Part shown: positions 19,167 to 27,419 of the stretch, piece by piece
Position numbering within the stretch: position 1 is the first letter of the stretch
How the letters are laid out: the number at the start of each line of letters is the position of its first letter
Assembly: GCF_034064985.1 (NCBI RefSeq)
Contig: NZ_CP139249.1
Coordinates: 2,232,001 to 2,296,000 of the forward strand
DNA length: 64,000 nucleotides
DNA from: Acinetobacter pittii
Lineage (GTDB): Bacteria > Pseudomonadota > Gammaproteobacteria > Pseudomonadales > Moraxellaceae
Direction: 5' to 3'
The notes under the pieces: generated by a model
What the model saw: the letters and a program-made list of their open reading frames with translations, nothing else
Databases searched by the model: none
What the model was told of the DNA's origin: nothing
Made by a program: the position numbers and the translations under genes

Positions 19167-19574
19167 TTATTGATGCAAAGAACGTCCCTTAATTGCCTTA
19201 TCAACTGCCTTTTTAGGTCCTCTTAATGCCACTCCGACCAAATTTAATTGATTCGCATCGTCAGCCAAAAAAACAGCTCTATTGTCCTCATCATTGCCTG
19301 TAGAAAACATGGCATGTACATAGGGAATTATCGCTAAATCTTGCTCAATTGCTTTGCGATGCGCTTTTTGCAGACCAGATAAATCTCCCTCAAATACCAA
19401 GATCGGCTGCCCTAACATGTTGCCATACTCATAGCCATTCGCATCGATATAAGGTTTACCCAACATTTCAGGTACAGCAGAGGCAATCCCCGTTGCCAAA
19501 AAAGCCGCCACATTTAATCTCTGCCACGTCGCAAGATCATTACGGACAATCAGCGCAATTTTTGTGTCAAACAT
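19167..19574 (-). CDS. DUF2000-family protein
   Basis: A 135-aa protein starting MFDTKIALIVRNDLATWQRL, matching the DUF2000 family of small cytosolic proteins with a peptidyl-tRNA-hydrolase-2-like fold and no settled function. AGGAAAG precedes ATG 19574 at good spacing; an ATG 16 codons upstream (19622) lacks one. It is divergent from a LysE-type gene, with a perfect 16-bp inverted repeat between them. Confidence 0.82.
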   Translation of the reverse strand: MFDTKIALIVRNDLATWQRLNVAAFLATGIASAVPEMLGKPYIDANGYEYGNMLGQPILVFEGDLSGLQKAHRKAIEQDLAIIPYVHAMFSTGNDEDNRAVFLADDANQLNLVGVALRGPKKAVDKAIKGRSLHQ

Positions 19575-19635
19575 AAACTTCTTTCCTGAATCATTTATTT
19601 TAGGCCGCTCATCATGACTCATTCAGATTTTTCTC

Positions 19636-19677
19636 GTCTTGTACGTTTGTGCAGGAGCCATCACAAACGTACAAGAC
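19636..19677. repeat. Perfect 16-bp inverted repeat in a divergent promoter region
   Basis: Arms GTCTTGTACGTTTGTG (19636-19651) and its exact complement (19662-19677) are separated by 10 bases. It lies between the DUF2000 and LysE-like genes. There is no T-run, so it is more likely a regulator site or a repeat element than a terminator. Confidence 0.9.
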
Positions 19678-19729
19678 CCTAAATTTACGAGTCACTATGC
19701 TGGGTTGTTTTGGTTTCAGTAGATACGTT

Positions 19730-20332
19730 ATGGAAATCTTTTTTTATACCTTGAGTGTGATGTATAGCCCCGGTCCAGTAAATTTTATGGGACTAAACGC
19801 TGGGCTAACCGGGCAATTCAAAAGAACAATTTATTTTTTTATGGGTGTCGGTTGTGCAATGCTGATGTTATTCATGCTTTTTGGATATCTTGGGGCTGCA
19901 ATCATTCCACAAAATGCCTTGCACTATATTGCGTTATTCGGTGCACTTTATACATTTTATCTTTCATACCAAATGTTAAAGTCAGATATCGATATGAGTA
20001 ATGAGACCACTGAAGTTCAGGTGCTTTCGTTCTGGAATGGTTTTTGGATACAAGTTTTAAATCCCAAAGGAGTTTTAGTGATTTTGCCTGTTACAACCAT
20101 TATGTACCCTACTGCACATATCATTGGCGTTCAAATCTTCTTAGTGTCATTGCTCATTTCACTGGGTGCAGCTGGCGCGCCCTGCCTTTACTCTTGGGCA
20201 GGTGCTGTGTTAGGTAAAAAAATTAAAAATAAAATCTGGTTTAATCGTATAAACCAAGCCATGGGATTGATGCTAATCGTTTCTGGCATATTTATGCTTT
20301 ATGATTTTTTGAAAGGCATGAACCTATTTTAA
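19730..20332 (+). CDS. LysE-family exporter
   Basis: A 200-aa membrane protein with the LysE/RhtB N-terminal motif MEIFFYTLSVMYSPGPVNFM and about five or six hydrophobic segments; the central segment NPKGVLVILPVTTIMYP is typical. It probably exports an amino acid or related compound. The open frame extends upstream to a GTG that lies inside the inverted repeat; ATG 19730 gives the family start, although no clear Shine-Dalgarno is seen. Confidence 0.82.
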   Translation: MEIFFYTLSVMYSPGPVNFMGLNAGLTGQFKRTIYFFMGVGCAMLMLFMLFGYLGAAIIPQNALHYIALFGALYTFYLSYQMLKSDIDMSNETTEVQVLSFWNGFWIQVLNPKGVLVILPVTTIMYPTAHIIGVQIFLVSLLISLGAAGAPCLYSWAGAVLGKKIKNKIWFNRINQAMGLMLIVSGIFMLYDFLKGMNLF

Positions 20333-20345
20333 GATAAAGTCTATG

Positions 20346-20368
20346 TCAGCCTAAACAGGCTGGCTTTT
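20346..20368 (+). terminator. Terminator after LysE-like gene
   Basis: Stem cagcct-aaac-aggctg followed by gcttttaaa, 14 bp after the stop of the LysE-like gene. Confidence 0.65.
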
Positions 20369-20379
20369 AAATAAGTTGC

Positions 20380-20515
20380 TTAAGAAGAGAGTTTATTGAT
20401 CATCCGCCATCGGGCTGGGGTCAATCCAAATGCTTTTAGAAAATGACGTGTCATATGGCTTTGATCAAAAAATCCTGTAATTCGCTCCAGATTATTAGGG
20501 CTGCTATCGTTATTT
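20380..20515 (-). pseudogene. 3' remnant of an AraC-family regulator
   Basis: On the minus strand an open stretch ends in TAA at 20380 and encodes GFFDQSHMTRHFLKAFG and LTPARWR, the second helix and tail of an AraC-type HTH domain. About 42 residues are left; the frame then runs into the 3' end of the LysR gene, so the first four-fifths of the AraC gene are gone. It was probably cut by a deletion whose edge is near 20510. The lost regulator may once have governed the adjoining LysE or DUF2000 gene. Confidence 0.75.
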
Positions 20516-21412
20516 TGAAAAATACCCCGTATATAACTCACTCAACCAAGTGACAAAAACTCGTACACGTGGCGAGAGCTGCCTGTGCTGCGGATATAGA
20601 GCAGAAACTGACATCTTAGGGATTTCCCATTCAGATAAAACCTCAACCAGTTGCCCGTCTTTTAACTCATTCGCCACATGGTAGCGCGGGACCTGAATTA
20701 AACCTGCTCCACGTAAAGCAGATAATACATAGTTTTCAGCATCATTTACTGCGAACCAGCTTTTCAAAAAATAATCTTGTTTTTTGCCATTCACCATCAA
20801 TTCAAATGGATAATTCCGCCCGCCTGATGTCGAAAAGAAATTGACACAATAATGTGATAATAAATCTTCTGGTTGCTGTGGTGTTCCATGTTTATTTAAA
20901 TAATCAGGACTTGCACAAATCACTTGCGGCATATCGACCAAATGTCTAGCAATTAAAGTGGAATCATCCAAACGTCCCGCTCTCACCACGCAGTCTATCC
21001 CTTCCCTAATCAGATCAACCAAGCGATCTCCTGTACTAATTACGAGTTCAATGTCGGGATACAACTCGTGAAATTGGTCGATATTGGGTAAAACAATTTT
21101 AGTCGCATGTGCACCGGATAAATCGACACGTAATAAACCACGGGGCTGTGCAACTACATTGCGTAAAGACGATTCGGCATCATCGAGTTCCGATAATATT
21201 TGTGTACAACGCTCATAAAATGCCTGCCCATCTAGTGATGGTCTTACATGCCGAGTCGTCCGCTCTAGCAAACGGCACTGTAAATTATTTTCTAACTCCT
21301 TAATGGCATTACTTGCTGTAGCGCGTGGGATATTCAGCTGATCGGCTGCCTGACTAAAACTACCCAACTCTACAATGCGGGTAAAAAGTTGCAAGGTATC
21401 AAATTTATCCAT
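20510..21412 (-). CDS. LysR-family regulator divergent from an SDR gene
   Basis: A 300-aa LysR protein (MDKFDTLQLFTRIVELGSFS) of the common subgroup that controls a neighbouring oxidoreductase. HTH at about residues 17-40 (SQAADQLNIPRATASNAIKE). The divergent SDR gene at 21538 is the likely target; an 8-bp dyad lies between them. Its stop abuts the AraC remnant, so its last codons could have been altered by that event, though the length is normal. Confidence 0.88.
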   Translation of the reverse strand: MDKFDTLQLFTRIVELGSFSQAADQLNIPRATASNAIKELENNLQCRLLERTTRHVRPSLDGQAFYERCTQILSELDDAESSLRNVVAQPRGLLRVDLSGAHATKIVLPNIDQFHELYPDIELVISTGDRLVDLIREGIDCVVRAGRLDDSTLIARHLVDMPQVICASPDYLNKHGTPQQPEDLLSHYCVNFFSTSGGRNYPFELMVNGKKQDYFLKSWFAVNDAENYVLSALRGAGLIQVPRYHVANELKDGQLVEVLSEWEIPKMSVSALYPQHRQLSPRVRVFVTWLSELYTGYFSK

Positions 21413-21452
21413 GGTGCTCGCTTTTAACCCTACCTATTATTAATTTATATGG

Positions 21453-21478
21453 AATTATCATATCCAATTCTGATAATT
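21453..21478. promoter_or_regulatory. Dyad in the LysR-SDR divergent promoter
   Basis: AATTATCA (21453-21460) and TGATAATT (21471-21478) form an exact inverted repeat with a 10-bp spacer, 41 bp from the LysR start and 60 bp from the SDR start. This is a plausible LysR operator. Confidence 0.5.
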
Positions 21479-21537
21479 TATCCCATATTTCTATATTATT
21501 AAAATAAGCCATACCTACTCAAACAGGCAATCTAAAA

Positions 21538-22275
21538 ATGAATATTTCAAGAAAAACAGCTCTGGTTACTGGTGCATCACGTGGTATTGGCCGTACTATC
21601 GCAGAACGTTTAGCCCAAAATGGTTTTTATGTGATTGTTAACTATGCTGGCAATAAAGTGCATGCCCACGCCACTGTAGAGCACATTATTGAGCAAGGTG
21701 GTCAAGCCTCAGCTATTCAAGCGGACGTTGCAAATGAACATGAGGTGAGCCGTTTGTTTCAAGAAGCAAAGGCCATTAACGGTCGAATAGATGTTGTAGT
21801 TCATAGTGCCGGTATTATGCCTATGGCAAAAATTACACCTGAAGGTCTGCCAGATTTCGATAAAGTAATTCATACCAATTTACGTGGCGCGTTTTTAATT
21901 TTGGCGCATGCGGCCGAAACAGTGCCAGATGGTGGCCGGATTATTGCGCTTTCAACCAGTGTAATTGCCAAATCTTTTCCGGCATATGGTCCTTATATTG
22001 CTTCAAAAGCAGGTGTCGAAGGTTTGGTACATGTGTTAGCAAATGAGTTACGTGGGCGCAATATCACTGTAAACGCCGTTGCACCCGGCCCGACAGGCAC
22101 TGACCTTTTTTACAATGGAAAAACTGACGAGCAAGTAGCGGCTATTGCAAAACTTGCTCCATTGGAACGAATCGGAACACCTGACGAAATTGCTGACGTA
22201 GTTGCCATGCTAGCTGGTCCAGATGGACGTTGGGTAAATTCACAAGTCATTCGAGTAAATGGTGGATTTGCTTAA
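21538..22275 (+). CDS. Short-chain dehydrogenase/reductase
   Basis: A 245-aa classical SDR with the cofactor motif TGASRGIGRTIA (residues 10-21), HSAG in place of NNAG, and the active-site YxxxK in YGPYIASKAG. It probably reduces a carbonyl with NADPH; the substrate is unknown. Divergent LysR at 21412 is the probable regulator. Confidence 0.9.
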   Translation: MNISRKTALVTGASRGIGRTIAERLAQNGFYVIVNYAGNKVHAHATVEHIIEQGGQASAIQADVANEHEVSRLFQEAKAINGRIDVVVHSAGIMPMAKITPEGLPDFDKVIHTNLRGAFLILAHAAETVPDGGRIIALSTSVIAKSFPAYGPYIASKAGVEGLVHVLANELRGRNITVNAVAPGPTGTDLFYNGKTDEQVAAIAKLAPLERIGTPDEIADVVAMLAGPDGRWVNSQVIRVNGGFA

Positions 22276-22280
22276 TTTTT

Positions 22281-22315
22281 AAAACCGTGTGGATTATTTT
22301 AATTCTCACGGTTTT
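22281..22315. terminator. Terminator after SDR
   Basis: Arms aaaaccgtg (22281-22289) and cacggtttt (22307-22315), 17-base loop, then TTACT. It closes the SDR unit before the sulfur locus. Confidence 0.7.
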
Positions 22316-22512
22316 TACTAAATAATAAACTTTCTTAAATCTATTTTATTTTAATAACTTTATAAGATTAACTAATACTATTTTATATAAAATATTCACC
22401 GCTCTTATTTATCAAAATAATATATATAAATAGATATTCCTTATTTTTGCTTATATTTAAAACCGCGTAAATTGAACCTTAACAATCTGAATCAAAGATA
22501 AGGATATATTCA

Positions 22513-23022
22513 ATGAACGCTAAATTAAATACTGAAACTCCACAAAGTTTTATCTCAAATGGTTCAAATACATCCTTTTCAGCCGAAGATATTCTTGCTA
22601 AAGCACAGCAATATGCACAAGAACACGAACTAAATTTTAGTGGCAGTTTATCACCTATTGACGCATGGCAGCTTGTACAACAAGGAGAAGCTGTTTTAGT
22701 TGATGTGCGTACCAATGAAGAACGTAAATTTGTGGGTTATGTTCCTGAAAGTATTCATGTGGCGTGGGCAACAGGCACATCATTTAACCGTAATCCACGC
22801 TTTTTAAAAGAACTTGAATCAAAAGTTGGCAAAGACAAAAACATTCTTTTGTTATGTCGTAGTGGCAACCGTTCAGCACAAGCAGCCGAAGCCGCATTTA
22901 ATGCAGGTTTTGAGCACATTTATAACGTTCTTGAAGGCTTCGAAGGTGATCTAAATGATCAGCAACAGCGTAATCAGAAAAATGGCTGGCGCATCCACCA
23001 ACTTCCTTGGCAACAAGACTAA
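22513..23022 (+). CDS. Rhodanese-like sulfurtransferase of the encapsulin locus
   Basis: A 169-aa single-domain rhodanese. The active-site loop is CRSGNR with the catalytic cysteine at residue 115 (KNILLLCRSGNRS), and the upstream VLVDVRTNEERKFVGYVPES is the usual first half. An N-terminal extension of about 45 residues precedes the domain. It accepts and passes on persulfide sulfur. It heads a cluster with a serine O-acetyltransferase, an encapsulin shell and a cysteine desulfurase, the recognised gene set of family 2A encapsulin loci. Confidence 0.92.
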   Translation: MNAKLNTETPQSFISNGSNTSFSAEDILAKAQQYAQEHELNFSGSLSPIDAWQLVQQGEAVLVDVRTNEERKFVGYVPESIHVAWATGTSFNRNPRFLKELESKVGKDKNILLLCRSGNRSAQAAEAAFNAGFEHIYNVLEGFEGDLNDQQQRNQKNGWRIHQLPWQQD

Positions 23023-23058
23023 TACTTCAATCAATTTTCAGTGAATCAAGGAAAGCTT

Positions 23059-23982
23059 GTGACTCAATGGAACATTAATGCGGTTGTACAAGGTTTACAA
23101 CAAGCAAGGCATGACTGGCGTCAGCAACAGCACAGAACAAAAGAATTTGGGGGCCGTGAACTTCCATCTAAAGAAGCTTTAAAGGCCATTTTAGATGACC
23201 TGTGCGGGATTTTATTTCCAATGCGTTTAGGCCCTGCCGACTTACGTCAGGAAACTGAAGATTCTTATATTGCCTATACCTTAAATCGGGTACTGACAGC
23301 CTTACATGCTCAAGTGCAACTGGCTTTGAATTATGAAGCAAAACGTCATTTGGGTCATTCAAGCCCAGTGCAGCAGCCACAAGAACTTGCTCAAACTATT
23401 GTGCAGGATTTTGCCAACACTTTGCCCTCTATACGACGTCTTTTAGACGGCGATGTACGTGCAGCCTATGAAGGCGATCCGGCAGCACATAGTGTAGATG
23501 AAGTATTACTCTGCTATCCGGGCATATTTGCGATTATTTATCACCGAATTGCGCATCAACTCTATGCCCAAGTGCCTTTATTGTCTCGCATTATTTCTGA
23601 GTTGGCTCACTCTGCTACGGGTATTGATATTCATCCGGGTGCGCAAATTGGCAAAGGATTTTTCATTGACCATGGTACGGGTGTGGTGATTGGTGAGACT
23701 TGTGTGATTGGGGAACGCGTTCGTATTTATCAGACCGTAACACTGGGGGCAAAACGCTTTGAAACCAATGATGATGGTGCTTTGAAAAAAGACTATACAC
23801 GCCATCCAATTGTTGAAGATGACGTTGTGATCTATGCAGGTGCGACTATTTTAGGCCGTATTACGATTGGTCGAGGGTCTATTATTGGGGGGAATGTTTG
23901 GTTAACCCATAGTGTTGCAGCAGGTAGTCAGATTTTACAGTCTCCTAATGAGTCTTATCAAAAAAATCATATTGCCGGTTAA
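23059..23982 (+). CDS. Serine O-acetyltransferase (EpsC/CysE type)
   Basis: A 307-aa enzyme with a helical N-terminal domain and a left-handed beta-helix of hexapeptide repeats from about residue 190 (ATGIDIHPGAQIGKGFFIDH, then TGVVIGE). It makes O-acetylserine, the direct precursor of cysteine, which is the substrate of the desulfurase encoded downstream. GTG 23059 is preceded by AAGGAA at good spacing; an in-frame GTG at 23041 has no ribosome site. It is longer than E. coli CysE and resembles the EpsC subgroup. 36 bp after the rhodanese gene. Confidence 0.9.
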   Translation: MTQWNINAVVQGLQQARHDWRQQQHRTKEFGGRELPSKEALKAILDDLCGILFPMRLGPADLRQETEDSYIAYTLNRVLTALHAQVQLALNYEAKRHLGHSSPVQQPQELAQTIVQDFANTLPSIRRLLDGDVRAAYEGDPAAHSVDEVLLCYPGIFAIIYHRIAHQLYAQVPLLSRIISELAHSATGIDIHPGAQIGKGFFIDHGTGVVIGETCVIGERVRIYQTVTLGAKRFETNDDGALKKDYTRHPIVEDDVVIYAGATILGRITIGRGSIIGGNVWLTHSVAAGSQILQSPNESYQKNHIAG

Positions 23983-24154
23983 AAACTATAGATGTGAAAT
24001 AAATAGATAAGGAGATAAATAAACAAAGAACGTGCAGATTAATAAAATGCTTATTTCTAGTTTAAATATATTTTTATTTAGAAAATAGATAACTCATTAA
24101 TAAGCTCAGTATTTTAAAAATTTATAACGCGATTTTAATTTTAAAACCAGAACT

Positions 24155-24182
24155 AATTCTAGTTTATATGCATCCTAGAATT
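24155..24182. promoter_or_regulatory. Dyad upstream of the encapsulin gene
   Basis: AATTCTAG (24155-24162) and CTAGAATT (24175-24182) form an exact 8-bp inverted repeat with a 12-bp spacer, about 40 bp before the encapsulin ATG. It sits in the 240-bp AT-rich gap that separates encapsulin from the acetyltransferase, and may be an operator or a leader hairpin. Confidence 0.45.
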
Positions 24183-24222
24183 TTTATTTTCAAAAAGCCA
24201 ATGTAATAAGGAAAAATGATTC

Positions 24223-25155
24223 ATGGCGAAAAATACAGACAAAGCTCAACTTGCACTTGGGGACCACGCAGCCCGCCAACTGGCCAATGCAACCAAGACA
24301 GCTCCCCAACTTTCTACGATTACTCCCCGATGGCTGACTCATTTACTTCAATGGCTCCCTGTTGAAGCAGGTATTTATCGCCTAAACCGTGTAAATAATA
24401 CCGATGATATTCAAGTCGCTTGTACACAACGTGATGAAGCAACTTTGCCACAAACTTTTGTTGATTATGACCCAGAGCCACGTGAATACTTTTTAAATGG
24501 TGTATCTACTGTTTTAGATGTGCATACACGTGTTGCCGACCTTTACAGCAGCCCACATGACCAAATTAAAGAACAGCTTCGCTTAACCATTGAAACCATT
24601 AAAGAACGTCAAGAAAGTGAGCTTATCAATAACCCTGAATACGGTTTACTAGCAAGTGTGACAGATGACCAACGTATTTCGACTTTAAATGGCCCACCAA
24701 CTCCTGATGATCTTGATGATTTGCTACGTAAGGTCTGGAAAGAACCGGGATTTTTCCTAGCACACCCTGATGCGATTGCAGCATTTGGACGTGAATGTAC
24801 ACGCCGTGGTGTGCCGCCTCCAACGGTTAGTCTGTTTGGTTCGCAGTTCATTACATGGCGCGGAATTCCACTTATTCCATCAAATAAAATTCCTGTAGAA
24901 GATGGCAAAACTAAAATCTTGCTGCTTCGTGTTGGTGAAAAGCGTCAAGGGATTGTTGGTTTGTTCCAACCGGGCCTTGCGAGTGAACAGTCACCGGGGC
25001 TTTCAGTACGCTTTATGGGAATTAACCGTAACGCGATTGCCTCATATCTAATCTCGTTATATTGCTCACTTGCAGTATTAACAGACGATGCTTTGGCAGT
25101 GTTAGATGATGTGGAGGTGGACAAATATCATGACTACCCAGTTAACTACAAGTAA
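24223..25155 (+). CDS. Family 2A encapsulin shell protein (SrpI type)
   Basis: A 310-aa HK97-fold shell protein. Recognisable family 2A segments are the N-terminal arm (residues about 1-40), PREYFLNGVSTVLDVHTRVAD near residue 86, the INNPEYGLL E-loop region near residue 130, and SVRFMGINRNAIASYLISLY near the C-terminus. Family 2A subunits self-assemble into an icosahedral nanocompartment that encloses a cysteine desulfurase. A ribosome site (AAGGAAA) precedes ATG 24223. The desulfurase gene overlaps its last 26 bases. A phage capsid is ruled out by the metabolic neighbours and absence of phage genes. Confidence 0.94.
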   Translation: MAKNTDKAQLALGDHAARQLANATKTAPQLSTITPRWLTHLLQWLPVEAGIYRLNRVNNTDDIQVACTQRDEATLPQTFVDYDPEPREYFLNGVSTVLDVHTRVADLYSSPHDQIKEQLRLTIETIKERQESELINNPEYGLLASVTDDQRISTLNGPPTPDDLDDLLRKVWKEPGFFLAHPDAIAAFGRECTRRGVPPPTVSLFGSQFITWRGIPLIPSNKIPVEDGKTKILLLRVGEKRQGIVGLFQPGLASEQSPGLSVRFMGINRNAIASYLISLYCSLAVLTDDALAVLDDVEVDKYHDYPVNYK

Positions 25156-27091
25156 TCTGCAAGGTAGTTCAACGGGGCCTGAAGTGACTGGTGCTAACCC
25201 ACCAGCCAACTTCCCCGATGAGTCCACCATTGCTCGACTTGCTAATGAGTTTTTTTCAGCAGTGCCAAGCTCAAGCAGTTCTACTTCTCCATCGGGCCTT
25301 AACTTGGATTTACCTGTCGGAGCACCACCGCACCCACCACAACCGGGTGAACCATTTTCAGCACTCAGTGGTCGTGCGCCTAATATCGCCTTTCAGAAAA
25401 GTCTCAATCCGGAATATCCTGAGCATATTCCAAATTTGCCCGACTACCCTGAACGCCGAATTGTAGCGTCTGCGCCTGTGGTTGGTGGAGCTAATTTGCC
25501 ACGCCCACCATTTGAACCACATTTGCCACAAGCTGCTGATAGTGAACCCAATGTGCCGCGCATTGAACCAAACTTACCCACTGGTGCAGGTGAATCACCT
25601 TATTATTTTTTAAATGATTTTTCTGCTCTAAATACAGCAGAGCCATCTGTTAAAGGTGTTGAAGATAATTATTCGGTTGCACAGTCTTTTCAATTGCCAC
25701 ATGGTGACCAGCTGAAATCATTGCTGACGGAAGATCGTTTTGCAACGAACACGCCCCCCCAAAGTTCGGCAAGCTCTGCATTTTACTTTTTAGACTTGCC
25801 TCAAAGTGGACAAAGTTATAGTCACTATCAGCCATCGCAACCCACTTTTGTAGCAAGTAGTGCTCAACCACTCGATGTACATGCTATACGTCGCGATTTC
25901 CCAATTTTACAGGAACGCGTCAATGGCCGCCCTCTAGTTTGGTTGGATAATGCAGCGACCACACAAAAACCACAGCGCGTGATTGATCGGATTGCTTATT
26001 TTTATCAGCATGAAAACTCAAATATTCACCGTGCTGCCCATGAGTTAGCGGCTCGTGCAACCGATGCCTATGAACATGCGAGAAATGTAGTTGCCCGATT
26101 TATTGGTGCACCCTCTTCTAAAGAAATTATCTTTGTTCGAGGAACAACCGAAGGGATTAACTTGATTGCAAAAACATGGGGCGAGCAAAATATTGGTGAA
26201 GGTGATGAAATTATCGTTTCTCACTTAGAACACCATGCCAATATTGTGCCTTGGTATCAACTCACTAAAAAAACTGGAGCGAAATTAAGAGTCATTCCTG
26301 TGGATGACACGGGCCAGATTATTTTAGAAGAGTTGCCAAAACTGATTAATGAGCGCACTAAACTGCTGTCGATTACTCAAGTTTCGAATGCTTTAGGAAC
26401 AGTCACACCTGTTGCTGAAGTCATTAAAATTGCACATGCCAAAGGTGTACGCGTTTTAGTTGACGGTGCTCAATCTGTTTCGCACATCCCTACCGATGTA
26501 CAAGCTCTTGATGCAGACTTTTTTGTGTTTTCTGGACATAAAGTATTTGGGCCAACGGGAATTGGGGCGGTCTATGCAAAACCAGAGTTGCTAGAAAGTA
26601 TGCCTGTTTGGGAAGGCGGCGGTAACATGATTCAGGATGTGACCTTCGAACAGGTAGTTTACCAACCTGCACCCAACAAGTTTGAAGCCGGAACTGGCAA
26701 CATTGCCGATGCTGTTGGTCTAGGTGCTGCACTTGAATATGTCGAAAGTCTAGGTATTCATAACATTGCTCGCTATGAACATGATCTACTCGAATATGGT
26801 CAAAATGCACTGAGCAATGTGTCAGGTTTACGCTTGATCGGAACCGCACATCACAAAGCCAGTGTTATGTCCTTTACTTTACAAGGCTATTCAACTGAAC
26901 AAGTCGGTAAAGCTTTAAATCAACATGGCATTGCAGTACGTTCTGGCCACCACTGTGCACAGCCAATTTTACGTCGTTTTGGTGTAGAACAGACCGTGCG
27001 TCCGTCTTTAGCTTTTTATAATACGACTGAAGAAATTGATTTATTGGTGTCGGTGTTACATCAACTGACACGTAATAGGCGTAGCAACTAA
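25130..27091 (+). CDS. Encapsulin cargo cysteine desulfurase (SufS-like) with long disordered N-terminus
   Basis: A 653-aa protein in two parts. Residues 1-247 are Pro/Ser/Asn-rich, low in structure, and carry repeated short motifs (ANLP, EPHLP, EPNLP; PYYFLNDF at 157-164 and AFYFLDLP at 217-224): the cargo-loading extension expected for family 2A cargo. Residues 248-653 are a type II cysteine desulfurase: LVWLDNAATTQKP, SHLEHHANIVPW, PLP lysine K471 in SGHKVFGPTG, and catalytic C609 in RSGHHCAQP. It converts cysteine to alanine and enzyme-bound persulfide. ATG 25130 is preceded by GGAGGTGG inside the encapsulin gene; upstream in-frame ATGs at 25106 and 25109 lack a site. Confidence 0.94.
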   Translation: MTTQLTTSNLQGSSTGPEVTGANPPANFPDESTIARLANEFFSAVPSSSSSTSPSGLNLDLPVGAPPHPPQPGEPFSALSGRAPNIAFQKSLNPEYPEHIPNLPDYPERRIVASAPVVGGANLPRPPFEPHLPQAADSEPNVPRIEPNLPTGAGESPYYFLNDFSALNTAEPSVKGVEDNYSVAQSFQLPHGDQLKSLLTEDRFATNTPPQSSASSAFYFLDLPQSGQSYSHYQPSQPTFVASSAQPLDVHAIRRDFPILQERVNGRPLVWLDNAATTQKPQRVIDRIAYFYQHENSNIHRAAHELAARATDAYEHARNVVARFIGAPSSKEIIFVRGTTEGINLIAKTWGEQNIGEGDEIIVSHLEHHANIVPWYQLTKKTGAKLRVIPVDDTGQIILEELPKLINERTKLLSITQVSNALGTVTPVAEVIKIAHAKGVRVLVDGAQSVSHIPTDVQALDADFFVFSGHKVFGPTGIGAVYAKPELLESMPVWEGGGNMIQDVTFEQVVYQPAPNKFEAGTGNIADAVGLGAALEYVESLGIHNIARYEHDLLEYGQNALSNVSGLRLIGTAHHKASVMSFTLQGYSTEQVGKALNQHGIAVRSGHHCAQPILRRFGVEQTVRPSLAFYNTTEEIDLLVSVLHQLTRNRRSN

Positions 27092-27110
27092 ATCTATTTT
27101 TAGACTAGAA

Positions 27111-27136
27111 AAGACTGCTTTTGAGCGGTCTTTTTT
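27111..27136 (+). terminator. Rho-independent terminator of the encapsulin locus
   Basis: aagactgc-ttttga-gcggtctt followed by tttta; 8-bp stem with one G-T pair, 20 bp after the desulfurase stop. Confidence 0.85.
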
Positions 27137-27190
27137 ATGGATTATTTATTAAAACTACTTGAGCTCAAAAGTTATATATGAAGTAACAAG

Positions 27191-27252
27191 TCAAAGTAGC
27201 TATCACGGCGGGGTCTTATGATTTGAAATTTGATTCCTAGCTTAGCCTTCGG
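27191..27252 (+). repeat. Intergenic direct repeat D1
   Basis: A stretch beginning tcaaagtagctatcacggcg and ending in the small hairpin tagccttcggcta. It recurs in diverged form at 27420-27484. No coding potential. Confidence 0.65.
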
Positions 27253-27257
27253 CTAGA

Positions 27258-27380
27258 CTTACTTTGGTTTCGCCCAAAGTAAGCAAAAGCATTTTCATCT
27301 GCAAAACCTGTCCTCTTCTTATATCTAATCGATATATCGCAGAAACATAAACTATTTAATACCACGCAGGTTGCAGATGA
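27258..27380 (+). repeat. Intergenic palindromic element, copy A (diverged)
   Basis: Core 27295-27380 starts tcatctgcaaaacctg and ends caggttgcagatga, that is, with imperfect terminal inverted repeats; the flanking acttactttgg...ccaaagtaag forms a second hairpin at 27258. Layout matches copies B and C but the sequence has drifted. No open frame. Confidence 0.65.
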
Positions 27381-27419
27381 TTTTAGCTCGAATTAAGAGT
27401 CATCAATAGTTCGGACAAC

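Noticed and set aside
24223..25155. Phage capsid gene from a prophage
   Set aside because: The HK97-fold protein is flanked by sulfur-metabolism genes and matches family 2A encapsulin; no other phage gene is present.
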